NCBI GenBank assembly: GCA_947846985.1
Contig: CANTUZ010000002.1
Location: 11,763,587 to 11,827,586, forward strand
From: Fratercula arctica
Taxonomy: Eukaryota > Chordata > Aves > Charadriiformes > Alcidae
Reading direction: 5' to 3'
DNA: 64,000 nucleotides
How positions within the stretch are numbered: position 1 is the first letter of the stretch; each line of letters begins with the position of its first letter. Shown here piece by piece: positions 26,601 to 38,580 of this stretch. Made by a program: the position numbers and the translations under genes. The notes beneath the pieces are model-generated. The model was not told the DNA's origin and searched no databases. It worked only from the letters and a program-made list of their open reading frames with translations.

Positions 26601-29600
26601 ATTTATTTTCATGTCTGCAATTTTATTTTTTTATCATATTTTAGAAAAAAATTCTAAGTACCCAAAGTATCTTAATGTACATTTATATCCTTTTATGTTC
26701 ATTCATTGATTTAGTCTCTGTTTGCATCCAGCTTCAATAAATTCTCAAACCTTGAATGTTTTTGTCTTTTCACCCTGGTATGTACACATATAAAACCAGT
26801 CCAGCTTTTGACTTGTCTTAGCTCCCCAACTTTTCCTGTGCACCTCTACTACTATACTCTTTACCACCTTCCTCACCTATTAACGAAGCTAGCAAAGTAA
26901 AAAAAAAAAGGTTCTTCATCTCTCTTTCTGTGGTGTCTAGAACTCCTTTGCACCCTACATATAACAATTTCTTTTCGACCTCTTCATTTGCATCATTTAT
27001 TTCTCCCGTGTGTCATTCACAGCATATCCAAAGAAACAATCAATCTTCCCAGAAAGCCTTTGCTCAATGACTTGCTCAAAAGTGTGGCCACAGTGTCACT
27101 CCTCTACTGCTCTTCCCTCCTGTTCCTCCAGATGCTGTTCCAGATGCTATTCTTAGTTTCAATGAGATCACTTACTATATTTGAATGCTTGGTCTTTAAT
27201 GCTTGTGATGCATTTGCAAATACTTCATAATGAAAGGAAATGCAACACACTATAAACTATGTTTTGTTTCTCATTTTTTTCAGCTTACACAAGTATTGCC
27301 ACCCCATTCCTCATCCTGCTATCTGAGATCCACATTTTGGGCAACAACTTTGCTTACCTACACGTACTTCTTCCTCTATAAAAATGTGTAACACTGAGTT
27401 TGCACTGGCAAGTTTTGTTTATGTATATATTTTACCCATATATTTACCACTAGGTGGCACTTTGCATTTGGATTTAAAAAATTGCCGATTCAAAGAGAGG
27501 TTTTGCATTTTTTAAACTGTCTAGACGTGCATGATACATGAAACAAAGAAGGAGTACCTTGAAAATCAGCCAGAAAGTTGTCAGCTAGTCCAGGGTTTAT
27601 TTTTCAAACAGGGAAACATTTTGATTTTTGTACTTAACTTGACAAAGGAGAAGCAATCTCACCTCTTATGGGCAATGTTTTCTAGACTGGAGGTCTGAAT
27701 GCTGCAGCATGTAATTTAGGCCACATGTGAATTTATGAACATATACGGACTGAAATTCTTTCTGCATTTTCACACAAGTAATAAGAAAGAAAGGAAAAGG
27801 AGGTGCTATAGAAATAGCAGACTAGCAAACTGGAGGCAAAGCAAACACACAGCAGAACTGCTTAAAGCAGTAATAGGAGTAAGACAGTAGCAAAAATACT
27901 GTTGCTCCAAGCTACTTTGCTGAAGTTATTTGCTGTCTACTTTTGTCAGGGCCGCGAGTGCACTAATAGGCCTTAATGGTCCCTGCCCAGGTCCCCTCTA
28001 AGCTCAGGTCTGGGCCTTCGCTGATGTTGTGGGTGCAGCTGACGGGCTTCACCGCAGCGGTGCCTGTGCCTGCCTCTGCCCGTGCCCTGACCGCCGCTAC
28101 GGCCCTGCCTGGCCATCCCAGGCCTGCACCTGGCCCTGCTTCCCCGTGCTAGGCCAGATCCTGACCCCCGACCTGCAGGCTAATGTCCTCAGCTGTCCCC
28201 ATCCCCAGGGAGCTGCCCAATGCCCAGGGCTGTCCCCGCTGTCCCCCAGCTTTCCTGGCTGGGATCGACAGGCTCTGACAGGCCCTGCCTGCCCTGGGGC
28301 CCCCAATCCCCCTCCGCAAGGAGCTGGGGCCTGCGATCCTCTGAAAATGAGCACACTGACTGCAGAAGGGTCAAGAAGCAGCTCCAATATCCTTACATAG
28401 CACTAAAGCACTGTTGTGAAATTGTACGGAGTGTATACAAGCTCTGATGATTCAGAAATACTGAGGAAACGTGAATGTAAACTTTTTTAACTACTGGTCA
28501 ACAAAAACTACTCATACACAGCAAGTAGAATTTGGGAAGGCTACAGTATACATCAGATTCAACCAGTTAAACAGAATGACGAAAACAGTACAGTTTAACT
28601 CATGTTCACCTTAAATGTCTGCAGTTTATAGATTTGCAAAAGCCAGTCCTATTACCAGGCATGGCAAAAATACTGTTACTGAGATTTCTAGATTACTGGC
28701 TTTTTGCTAAATGAAACATCTCAGAAGAAATACCTTATTTCCTTTCAGAAGAACAGTTTACCCATTACAGAATCAAAAATCTACAAGCTAATTTTATTTT
28801 TTAATGTAACTTACAAATTTTAGAGTACTGTAAGGAAATATGAAAGTTGCAGCTAAAAGCTTTGGAAGAAAAGCCTTCTGAAAAAGAAAACACATTCCCA
28901 TCCAAATTTTCTACCAAGTAAGTACTGCTTTCCAATTACTCAAAATGTTCTATGGATACAATAGCATTTATTTTTGTATGACTGGACAGCACACTAATCT
29001 TACCATAAGAACACCATTTTCTATTATGTTGGAAAGATATTAATGGATGTACAATCAAAGCTGTAAGAGGTACCTTTACCTTCGTGTTGCCCCAATTTAG
29101 ACATGCTGTACGTTATTCATAAAATACCATTAAATATCAATCTCTTGTTCATATAAAACCCACCACAAAATATTAAAAGTCCCTGTAAAGTATTGGGATC
29201 ATATCTTTCTGTTAGTTCGGAGTATGTCCCATGTGCTATTTGTTGTATTAGCTGGAGCTTTTTTAGTGCTTTGGTATTCAAGATTTTTTCCTTGTGGTAT
29301 TTGAACTTTGGATGTCATGGAGCGCAGAATGCCATGGCCACCAGGACTCAAGCGCAAAACTATGTGGGGCAGAATTTCTTTCAGAATCTTCTGAAAAACA
29401 CCATAAATTCACTTATGGCTGTGCAGCTTCCTTTTTCAGGGCTCCAAATGCCATCTATTAATGTCTTGTGCTGAATTTCTATTTATGTTTTTTGGGGGTA
29501 GAAATTTCAGACCTTCAGAATTGTAGAATGTATTTGTGGCTACATGTTGCCTCTCTTCTTTCCAAAAAAGTTTGTTATTGTCACTCTCTGTAACCTTTAT

Positions 29601-32600
29601 TATGTGAGATTTTTCAATGAGGCTGATCAGGACATTTTCTTGGTCTTCAGCCTTTATTTCATGTTGGTTATTTTTCAGTAGGCAGCTCCTTCCATTCAAG
29701 GTTCTTTCTCACCTATTGCACAGCCTCCTCAAAAAGTGAGCCAGCTCTGCCTCTCTTCTGCCCTCAAATAATTAAGTACAGCTTCCACAAAGCCCAGACA
29801 TTGTCAACACCATAAGGATGATCAGTTTTATGTGGTGTCATTAACGATGACACTTCAATTAATGGAAGCCAACATAGACAAACATTCAAAGCAGCCCCTT
29901 CAGCTCCCCTCATAAAAAAATGTATGAACCAAAAAGTAGCAGCATGCCTGTACTACAGCTAGAAAAGCAGCAGCACAGAGATTAAAGAAAACTAAAGTTG
30001 TCCTGCCAAGAGCTACCGGTGCTTCATGAAAGGAAGTTCTATGATCCCACTACTTCATTTAATTCTACCATTAATGCTACCTCAGATAACTCTAAGCAGC
30101 ACTGCAGTCTGAACTACAGGCCCATTTTACAGAGAAAATAGCTGCAAAAACAAACAAACAATGATGGAAGACCTTGATGAGATTGGGAGGATTAAGGAAA
30201 ATGGGAACCTTGAGGAGATTCCTTTTAATATAGTAAAAGAAAGGCCTCATCTGGCTTTGTGTCAGTCTCCTATTTACTGATGTAGAGAAGAGAGTGATCA
30301 TCAGGTTAGCTTAGTTACACTTACAGTCAGTCCTTCTTTTGCACAATACAGAGATATATATGTGTGCATGTGTGGGTTTAGAATGCAAAATAGGCACCTT
30401 TCTTACTGGAGAACTAGCCTCAACAGCAGAGGTTAGCTGGGTAAAATAACTCTTGGACAACTTGCCACGGATCCAACATTTGAAAATTCATCCCACCGTT
30501 CTGAAGAGCTTTTAGAAAGATCTGCTCTGTTTCATCCGCAATATTATGAGCTCAGAGTGAAATTCTACTAGCAGTGCAATTCCAGAGATTAGATTACATT
30601 GTGACATTGGTCCCTCTTGCTTTAAATTTATGAATGAAAGTATCATTTTGGTAGTCCTTTCTGTTTTAATTTCCCATTACCAGTTATATTATGAAGCCTC
30701 TCTTTGAGAGGTTTATGAAATTCTTTCCAAAGCCATTTCTCTTTCCATCTACATCCCTTTCTCAAAGTTAAGATGCCATATCTAAAATTAAAAATGTTGT
30801 CTGGCATATGGGTCTCACAAAAACACATTTTGGAAAGCAAGAGCTCAAAAGACCCATTTAACTATGCAGCCACTCAGTCCAAAATGAAAAAAAAAAAAAA
30901 ACCAAAGACCAGACTTCATTTTTTCATGATAAAATCTTTTTAGAACTTTTTATTGTAGAACCGTGTTGTAAAGTCTACTGACTGAGTTTTAACGTTTTTG
31001 ACCATAAGATTACACTTTTCATTTAAAGGTGAATGGAAATGAATCAATTACTTTATAAGGTAAAATTCTAAATACTGAACAAAGACATAAATTTGCAGTT
31101 GGCCATTTTTTATGTATTTTCAATCACTTTTATTGGGAGCTTTCTATTTTTTTAAAAAGACAGCCATGGGTAGTGGGTAAAAGATAAATTAGTGTTTTCC
31201 CATATGGACCTCAAAACCTGTAGCTATTATGATTTATTCAGAATGGCATTAATCTGCCCTCCAAAAATGACAGTGCAAAAAACATTCTCTCCCAGGCTTC
31301 TAGCTAAGGTGCATCCATACCTCAGGTGTCAAATTTTAGGATGAAAGATGAAAACAAACGCGGATGGAAGCTAATGCAGTCTTCATAAAATAAACAGATT
31401 TGATTGAGAGCACTACAGAGAGGAAGACACTGCCATGGATCTTTGGAGAGTGACTTTCTTCCCTAAATGGAGTGTAATGCTCTCCAGTAATAGAAGAGTA
31501 TGTGCTAATGCCTTAAAATCCCCCAAAGGGTGCAAAGCAGGAGGTCCGGATTGCCATCTAACAATTTGATGCTAGCAAATGAGCAGAATTTAGACAAACT
31601 GGGTCCTGTGGTTTTAATATATCCTTATCCTTCAAAGGATATTTACACAGTATTTATACAGTGTTTCCTTGCAAAACACGCTATTGTTTTACTAAGCCAT
31701 GAAGTAAGCAAGTCCTTAGATTTCCAAGTCAATGATTTTAGGTACACTACAAAAATCACTCACTGAAATTCTTTAGACCATGTTATGAGGCAGTCCAGGT
31801 AAGATGTATACAGCATCATTTTATTATGTAAAAAAAAAAACCCAAGCCACAACTGCCTTTAAATCTTTCCTTTATGTCTCCCTAAATGGGAGATGAGAAG
31901 TATTTAGGGACATGGTTTAGTGGGTGGGTTTGGCAGTGTTAGGTTAATGGTGGGATTCGATGATTTTAAAGGTCCTTTCTAACCTAGACGATTCTATGAT
32001 TAGATAAGGTATTCCATACATAATTGCCATCTAGGCCAAAGGAGAAACTGCCTGTCACATACAATTTGGATCCTCCAAAATTCAGTAACTGTGCATGTGA
32101 GTCAAATTACGGAGCATGTTACATAGAGGTGTGAAAGCTTCTCAGGTCCCCAAGAATTTAATGAAAACATTCCCACTGATTTTGATAATTGAGGCCCGAG
32201 CCTCCAGTAGAAAATCTCAGTGAACCTTTACTTCCAAATTCTAGATAGCACCTTCACTAGATTTTATTATAGCTTTTGGGAGGCAGGTGGCACATACTAA
32301 AGTTAGAAAAGCGTGAATAAGCACTGTATAACCGTCCTTTCCATTCAAGAAGTGAAACAGGTTTTGTGCATTTATTGTAATGAATTATGTTTCAAGTGTA
32401 CTACAAGTTTTAGGTGTGGAGCTAGGACTTGGTCTAGTTCCAGCTTGCCAATTTTCATTAGTAATTCTTCTTTATTAGCAGTCAGAATACCACTGTGACA
32501 ATCTGCAAGTCTCTGTTCAAAATACTCCTTACATCTTTGTATGAATACAGAGAGTTTGTTAGGAAAATAAGGATACATAGAGAACAGATATTTTTGGAAA

Positions 32601-35600
32601 TGCAAATGCATATATTTAATGTAGGCTCTTCTGAACAGGTGCTTGGTAAAAGTGTCTATAACATGAAGCATAGGATAAATTCTGCTATAACATTAAACAC
32701 AGTTTTTAAGGGTTCATTACCATAGGATCTTTATTCCAGTCTCCTACAAAACGGAATATTCCCTTAGTTTCAGACACGCATTCAATTGAATTTATAAATC
32801 CTTCCACTGCTGTTTTATCACTACCCGCAGGGTTGAATCAACATCATCAGATATACTGTCTCCTTCCAAGACATGAAGTTCTTCCAATGCATTCAGGAGA
32901 CATCCCTCTTCCAGTGAAAAGAGGCTGTGAGGAAATATTGACAGAAAACTTCTTTCTTCCCCTAGGGAACCGAAAATAAAACTGGTGTGCATCACAAGGA
33001 TACCCTTGGAGCATCCCAGCATCTGGATCACAGAAGTGGATCTTGAAGAAAGCTTGACTTTCAAAGCTGTATAATAGCTAATAGTGAATTTATTAATTCA
33101 AGATTTAATTCATTAAGCTGGGCTCGTAATTATTTCTCCATCTGGCTTCTCACTAGTATTATTTATGTAACAGTCTTCTCTCTTCACCACTCATATAAAT
33201 AAAAAAATCTAAATGTAGATTTATCATTCCAGTAAGATTTTGCCCGGAGAGATATCCATGTAAATTATTCACTGTTATTATAGTTTTTCTAATTACTGAT
33301 GTGGATTAATCAAAAGGAGAAAATATAGTAAAATACAAACTGTTGATGAACCTTTTAATTATTTTATTGTATACAAATTTATATTAGAGTATGCACTGAG
33401 GGAGTTACGCATTTAAATCAAGAAGAGAGGTGGAGAAAGCATCATGAGCTGGGACTCATGTTTGTGCCCAAAGGACACTGCAGATGGCAGGTCCCTGAGG
33501 TACCATAATCATCTACAGAGCGCATTCAAAGCAGACTGAGTATGAAAAAACGAATACACGATGTATCACCTAGTTCAGCCAAAGGAAAACAACTGCACTG
33601 CAAGAGCTGTAATATTCCAAGGGGTATAGATGATGAGATGAGATGATGCACACCTGGATGAGATGACACATACCTAGACTACCATATCAAAAGGCAGGAC
33701 ACCGCTGAGGCACCCAAGGGCTTTGTAGAACTAATTTGAAATGAAATACTTCCAGCCACTTAAAGATCATTTCACAACAGAAATTTAATGATTAGTTAGA
33801 TGTGATATGACTTTGTAAAAAATCAAAATTGTATTTTGAACTGAAAAATGTACCGTTGCCTTTAGATCTAAAATTTCTTTCCCTTTTTTCTAAGTCTCAA
33901 TGAAAGCCCATCCTTCCCTTCAACATTTACATGTTACCAGAGGAGTGCTGGGCAGGTAACGTATGCAAAAAAAGCACTCCAAGAAGCACTTTTACCTTCT
34001 CACCAGTAGGTGAGTTGAGAGTACTTTCCGCTCACAAGTTTTGGCATATGGTTTACAAAAGGTACTAATCACAAAACATCAATACCTTTGTCATTAAAAA
34101 AATAAAATAAAATTAATAAATACACACTTCCAAATTTCCTAAAAAGTCAAAAACTTTTAACTAAGTTCTGCCCTAGCTACTTTAATGTTGCAGATCTGCT
34201 TTTCTTTTGGCTGTGTGCGTTTATCTTGTTGCCTTCATATTTTGCTTGCTGAACAAATGGCTTTATCAACAGCTCCAACTTACAAGAAAAATGTCATTTT
34301 GTCTTAATCTTATTCATAATTTTCACTCAGGTGAAAATGTAGCAAGAAAATAGAGTAAAAACTAAAATAAAAAAATAATAAACTACATCTGCTCTTCCTT
34401 CTTTCTTCTATTAAATTACAATTGTCCATATCTCTACATTTATCTTTCTATGTAGAGAGAAAATAAAAACAATAAAGTAACAGAGAGAATCTGTTTTTTG
34501 AATCAAACACTACTGTCCAGTTTTTCCTTTGCATGACTCTGGTACTCTGGGGGTGAATCTGGTCTTCCGAAACAGAAGATCTGAAACATCTTCTGCCTGG
34601 GAAACCCAGAGATCATTCCTGCCACTAGTGCTTTACTTTCAGCCATAGCTAGAGAGAGGTGCATGAATCCAAGGCTTTCAACTTCTCCTCAGATTTGTTC
34701 TTTCTGCTGGTCCTGTCATCGCCAGCCTGCAGCTTCTCTGCCAGTCAGAAAATACCCGAGGCAACAGCTTAAAACACGAGAATGCATTTGCTCCCATCTA
34801 GTGTCCCACCCAATGCCTGGCACACCTCTCACAATACACTTGCTGCAGCTGTACCTTTAATACAAAATCTGCGTAAATTCTAAAATACATGAAAATTATA
34901 AGCACAGTACAGACAAATATGGCAACTGCAACCGCAACAGTAAAGAAGGTAAAGGGAGAAAAATCTCAAGTACTCCAGTTGTCTCTATGTTACAGCTTAA
35001 CTTTTCTTACCTTTGTAGTCCACTGGCTTCGCATTCTTTAGAAGTTCCATGCACCTTGTTTCCTCCTTGTGAATCTCCAGCTGAAATCTGCATTCTGGAT
35101 GCACACCATTCACCTGTGTCAAATTAAAAAACAGGACAGGGACTTGAAACATGAGTTAAAAGGCTTTATGAAGGATGCAACTACCAATAATGAAATCCAC
35201 AACTTTAACTGGCACTGGTTTTGCCCAAGTATGCACTAGGCACTTTACAGACACAGACATTGCCCATTTTAGCTTCCCACACATTGACTTTTCAAAACAA
35301 AATGTTAAAATAATCCACTAGGGCATTCACTGGCTCCTTCTTGTAGCATTTCAAGGCCAATTGTCATCTACAAGAAAATATTTAACTTTCTAGTGCATTC
35401 ACCAATATTGTTTCATGAGACTTTTTCCTCCAGAAAAACTGAGTTAAACTGAAGCAGAAAAGTAAACACATTTGCTTTTTTTGCCTTTGTAGTAGTTCAG
35501 GAAGCTGAAAGTTTAATACGAATCACAGAACATGAAAACCAATCAAAGTGCATTCCTTTGACATGGTAAATTTTGCTTTTCTTCCCTTTTCCACCATGTA

Positions 35601-38200
35601 TATTTTACCTCCTGGAGGCCCCAGAGCATGATTATTTGATGCAAGCGTTACATAGGAAGAAAAACCCACTCCTTTAAAAATGAAAGCACTATTGCCTTTA
35701 CCCATTTATAGCCCTGCCCTCAGTTCCTTGGTTTTCAGGAAGGGTTATTTATGTCCATGGGAAGAGACACGGAGGTAGCAGTACTGGGGAGAGAGACAAG
35801 ACACCGGGAAGTTGTACTGAAGTCAGATGGATTCACAGAGGCAGACAGAACCTAATAGGGAAACATGCAGAGTCCATACAAGACTGCATGGGAAAAATGA
35901 CTGTAGTAGGTGAGCAACGGAAAATAGAAAACACCACTAGAGCTGAAGGGACAGTGAGATTAGCTCAAACAAGATAACATCATCATGAAATAAAATGTCA
36001 TCCTCACACCTATAGTATCAAGAAAAGGGTGGTCTCTCCAAGCTTCTCTCCCCTTTTCTCTCTCTTACTTTTTCTAGGAGATGTTTAATAGCAGAATCTG
36101 GTAATAGTATCTGATTCATGAGATGCTGTTTCTTTAAATGGCAATACTTAATTAATTAAGGTGTGATCATGGACCTAGAACCTAGGATCCAGAGTTAGGA
36201 CTGAGAACCTGGTTATTCTGCAGTCTCCTTGTGGACAAGCCACTTGTGCGGCTTTTAAATATACAGCGTAATATCCATAAGCATGACAGCAGGAGCTGTT
36301 ATGAAAACTCACGAAAATCCGTCTCTTCTCCAAATGTCTCATTTCACCATCTACAACATCAGAACCTTAATTCCTTTTCCCCATCTTTTGTCTATATTGA
36401 TTATTGAAATTATAGGTTTCCAGGGCAGATTTTTTTTTTTTTTTAAATGAATTACAGATCCTTAACATAAAGTAGGATTTCTAGAACTTATAATAGAAAG
36501 TTCAGCCTTACGTTGAAGGTATGTGTTTTGTTATGTATTATCTACTTTACAGATAACTCCCACGTTATCTGTAAAGGGATCTGTAAAAGGATAAGTCCCA
36601 GGTATACATAATGTTTTTAATTGCATTTTCATTTCATATAACACATTTTGAACATTATTTTTTTTTCCAATTGCAAACATTTGGTAACTGAGAGTAGATC
36701 TCCTACTCATCAAAAAGTATTACAATTACTGGGTCTTGGAAAGGTAGGTTCCAATAAATGGAAATGTTAACTAAAAGAGGGGTAAATGAAAGCAGCTACT
36801 GCAATTAAGAATTAAGAAACCTGCTGAATAAGTGACTTCTCTCTCTCATACTTAGGAAAGAACTGCAAATTTCTCAGTATCAGTGATCTAATAGTGAAGG
36901 TTACTTTGAGACCATAAATTTGTTAGTACCCAAAGGTAACACATTACTTTTCAAACCCAGGACACATGTCAAGTTGTAATATACTTTGTCCTAATACCCT
37001 GATTTCATTTCAGATATACTTCGCCAAGCTAAAGAGGGTTCAAGACTGTGTGGCACTGACCACGTCCCAAAACACATCAAGAATCCCAAAACGGATTTTG
37101 AAGGCACTCGCCACCTTTCAGCGCTGGTGCTCATCCATCTCTCCCTCCGCTTTACCAAGGGTGGGTTATCCTTTGTAACCAGTGACCACAGAACGCTGTG
37201 CGCTGTGCTGGGCATTGTAAAGGCAGACAGCTGGAAATCCAGCTGAGTCGTCTCTCTGCTGTTTTAGTGGCTTTACAACTTTAAGGCATCCAGAACAGCA
37301 GTTTGACTGGAAAAACATTTCTTCTGACAAGCAGAAGTCCGTTTGTCAACCTTTGGTGGAAATCATCTGTTATTTTAAATTTACCGTAACAAAAAATGGA
37401 AAGATTTAGAGGGCAGCTTTTTTTATTTTTCATAAATCATGTTTCCAGCAACGTTATCAACTTTTACAAACAACTGAAGAAACGCCTAAACATATAAAGA
37501 TGTTAAAAGCAGATGCATTAAATTTGAAGACTTTAATATTCTGAATGCTTTGTGCGTTGTTATCCGGTTGCACGTATTAAAGAGGAATTAATCATGCGGG
37601 TTTCCCCCCATACGATGACTGATAACCACCCTCCAGCCCGTACCACGGCAGCGCCCTGTGAAAACTCTTGGCGAACTAGCGGTGGCCACCGGCTGCCGGG
37701 GAAAGCCGACAGAGCTGGCAAGGAGTCACTGCCCGACGCCGGCTCTGCCGGGCTCTGGGACCGGGCCGGGCCCGCGCTGCCCCGCCGGGGCGGAGCCGTC
37801 CCGGCCCCCGCGAGCGCCCGGGGGTGCGGGGCGGCGCCCCCCGGGGAGCCCGGCCCAGCAGCGGCGGCGCGGAGAGGGGCTGCGGGTCCCGGCAGGGCAG
37901 TGAGCCCCCTCCCCTGCCCGATCCCCGCCTGGGGACGCCCGGTGAGGGCGAGTGGCGGCAGTCGCTTGTCTCCCGAAGTGAGTGCGGCGGGGCCGGAGTC
38001 TCCGCACCTGCAACGGCCGCCGCCGAGCCCTCTCCGGGGGAGCCGTGAGGGAACCGCCAGCCCGGGGGGGGCCCGCGCTGCCACCTCAGGAACGGGAAGA
38101 GCCGGAGGGTCCCCTCCCCCGGGGCTGGGGTGAGCGCGGGGTGACTTACCCGCCCCAGGCTCCAGCAGAGGGAGAGGAGGAGGACGGGCAGGTTCCTCAT
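17541..38200 (-). CDS. VIPR2: VIPR2 (VPAC2 receptor), 5' part: coding exons 1-4, gene continues past the left edge
   Basis: A class B1 (secretin family) G-protein-coupled receptor that binds VIP and PACAP at the plasma membrane and, in known vertebrates, signals mainly through Gs and cAMP. Seen here: four minus-strand exons at 38200-38150, 35113-35011, 21455-21348 and 17638-17541. They sum to 360 nt, 120 codons with no stop. The joined peptide holds a signal peptide, then the hormone-receptor domain with cysteines at about 25, 38, 53, 62, 76, 94 and 110; six of these (38-62, 53-94, 76-110) should form the three family disulfides. Asp58, Trp63, Pro77, Gly98 and Trp99 are the conserved fold residues. 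N-glycosylation sequons lie at Asn59, Asn89 and Asn93. Choice of VIPR2 over VIPR1 rests on [10 protein letters not shown] near the N-terminus and on [11 protein letters not shown] and GNISKNCTS, which match VPAC2 as I remember it. The transmembrane exons are outside the window, so the product is incomplete here. Confidence 0.93.
17639..21347 (-). other. VIPR2: VIPR2 intron 3
   Basis: 3,709 bp between exons 3 and 4, AT-rich and without recognisable repeats. A small inverted repeat with 8-bp arms (TCTTTAAC / GTTAAAGA, 3-nt loop) lies near 18650. Nothing else is supported. Confidence 0.85.
21348..21455 (-). CDS. VIPR2: VIPR2 coding exon 3
   Basis: 108 nt, starting and ending in phase 1. The acceptor is GTTTTGTTTCAG|GATG and the donor CCAG|GTATTTC. 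It encodes [20 protein letters not shown] and continues [16 protein letters not shown]. This is the core of the hormone-receptor domain: Cys53, Asp58, the Asn59 sequon, Cys62-Trp63, and Pro75-Cys76-Pro77. It is the most conserved part of the extracellular domain and the strongest support for the gene call. Intron 2, to its right on the plus strand, is 13,555 bp. Confidence 0.95.
23158..23179. repeat. Perfect 22-bp palindrome
   Basis: Arms ATGCAACAAAT and ATTTGTTGCAT with no spacer, in VIPR2 intron 2. Exact self-complementarity of this length is uncommon by chance. It could be a dimeric factor site or a mobile-element edge. Confidence 0.9.
23251..23274. repeat. Hairpin-forming inverted repeat
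   Basis: Perfect 10-bp arms AATCTCCAAA and TTTGGAGATT around a GAGA loop, about 70 bp from the 22-bp palindrome and at the 3' edge of the old CR1. CR1 3' ends contain a conserved stem-loop, but this one cannot be assigned to it with confidence. Confidence 0.85.
23260..23765 (-). mobile_element. Old, diverged CR1 LINE fragment
   Basis: The order of recognisable blocks matches CR1 read on the minus strand: ACAACCTCTTTGGGCAACC, CCATTGCTTCTTGT, AACAAACCCAGCTTTC, GGAGCCCAAAACTGCGCACA, and GGGTGCACTGCTGGGTCAT. Internal deletions and many substitutions indicate an ancient copy in VIPR2 intron 2. Confidence 0.75.
27950..28360. other. GC-rich block in VIPR2 intron 2, nature unknown
   Basis: About 400 bp of strikingly GC-rich sequence with sharp edges in an AT-rich intron. 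It is full of variants of CCTGGCCCTGC, suggesting decayed short tandem repeats. CpG density is lower than in the promoter island. It could be an unrecognised repeat fragment, a small CpG island or GC-rich degenerate satellite. Frames here of about 100 codons reflect composition. Confidence 0.5.
31894..32002 (+). mobile_element. CR1 LINE 3' tail
   Basis: Short CR1 end with GTATTTAGGGACATGGTTTA, GGTTAATGGTGGGATTCGAT, AAGGTCCTTTCTAACC and a terminal ATTCTATGATTA. It is 5'-truncated, in VIPR2 intron 2. Confidence 0.85.
35011..35113 (-). CDS. VIPR2: VIPR2 coding exon 2
   Basis: 103 nt, 34 codons plus one base. The acceptor reads AATTTGACACAG|GTG and the donor AAAG|GTAAGAA. It encodes the mature N-terminus, [18 protein letters not shown] and onwards to DYK, with Cys25 and Cys38. 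This is the N-terminal alpha-helix of the class B1 ligand-binding domain. The motif HPECRF followed by LEI and an acidic EE is typical of VPAC2. The end of the exon (KNAKPVDYK) is less conserved, as expected for the loop before the next cysteine. Intron 1 is 3,036 bp. Confidence 0.94.
35114..38149 (-). other. VIPR2: VIPR2 intron 1
   Basis: 3,036 bp. The right end (37.63-38.15 kb) is CpG island; the rest is AT-rich. It contains an inverted pair of GATA-type motifs at 36546-36575, about 1.6 kb inside the intron, and a T run at 36430-36443. First introns often carry regulatory elements, but none is proven here. Confidence 0.85.
36546..36575. promoter_or_regulatory. Inverted repeat with a head-to-head GATA motif pair
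   Basis: Perfect 12-bp arms TTTACAGATAAC and GTTATCTGTAAA separated by TCCCAC. Each arm contains AGATAA or its complement, the GATA-factor motif. It lies in VIPR2 intron 1, about 1.6 kb after exon 1. A regulatory role is inferred only from motif and place. Confidence 0.4.
38150..38200 (-). CDS. VIPR2: VIPR2 coding exon 1 (start codon and signal peptide)
   Basis: Encodes 17 residues, [17 protein letters not shown]: a short basic start, a leucine-rich hydrophobic core and a small polar end, as expected for a cleaved signal peptide whose cleavage region continues in exon 2. The exon ends CGG|GTAAGTCAC (donor GT at 38149-38148), close to the consensus. Phase is 0. The ATG is preceded by G at -3, an adequate Kozak context. 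The 5' untranslated part extends to the right into the CpG island, but its start cannot be seen. Two upstream ATGs on the same strand (38580 and 38390) lie in other frames. Confidence 0.9.
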
Positions 38201-38580
38201 GCCCGCCGAGAGCGGGGGCCGGCGGGCTCCGTTGCCCCGCGCCGCTCCGCGGGCCCCTTCCGAAGGCGGCGAGGAGGAGCCGGGTCCCGCCGCGGCACCA
38301 TAGGGCCCGGGGGCCGCTGTCCGGGGCGCCCAGCCGAGCCCCCCGCCCCGCGGGCGGCCGCCGCCCTGCGGCTCTCGGCGGCTCCTGCACCTGCCCCCGG
38401 CCGCCTCCCGCTCCGGCGGCCGTCAGCTCCCGGCCCGACTGAGAGCCTGCCCGCCGCCGCCTTTCTGCGCTCAGCTCCTCCTCTAGACCCCGGCTCCCTT
38501 CCCTCCCGCTTCTCCTCAGCCCCTCTCCTCGGCTGCCTTTTCTCCTCCTCCCTCTCCCTGCCGCCGTCGCTCCCCCCCAT
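38197..38580 (-). other. Possible upstream ORF whose stop overlaps the VIPR2 start (ATGA)
   Basis: A 127-codon frame starts at 38580 and ends with TGA at 38199-38197, sharing bases with the VIPR2 ATG (38200-38198). The composition (Gly, Arg, Ala, Pro) is that of any frame through a CpG island, so no protein is claimed. Another ATG in this frame is at about 38302-38300. If transcription starts upstream of these ATGs, ribosomes would finish this ORF exactly at the receptor start, which could regulate translation by reinitiation. Confidence 0.25.

Larger units (their letters stand above)
21456..35010 (-). other. VIPR2: VIPR2 intron 2
   Basis: 13,555 bp between exons 2 and 3. It contains an old CR1 (about 23260-23765), two strong inverted repeats just beside it, a GC-rich block (about 27950-28360) and a CR1 tail (about 31894-32002). 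The remainder is AT-rich sequence with no supported exon. Confidence 0.85.

Noticed and set aside
28029..28447. Frames of up to 123 codons in the GC-rich block
   Set aside because: Composition artefact; overlapping frames are open on both strands, with no splice context or recognised domain.
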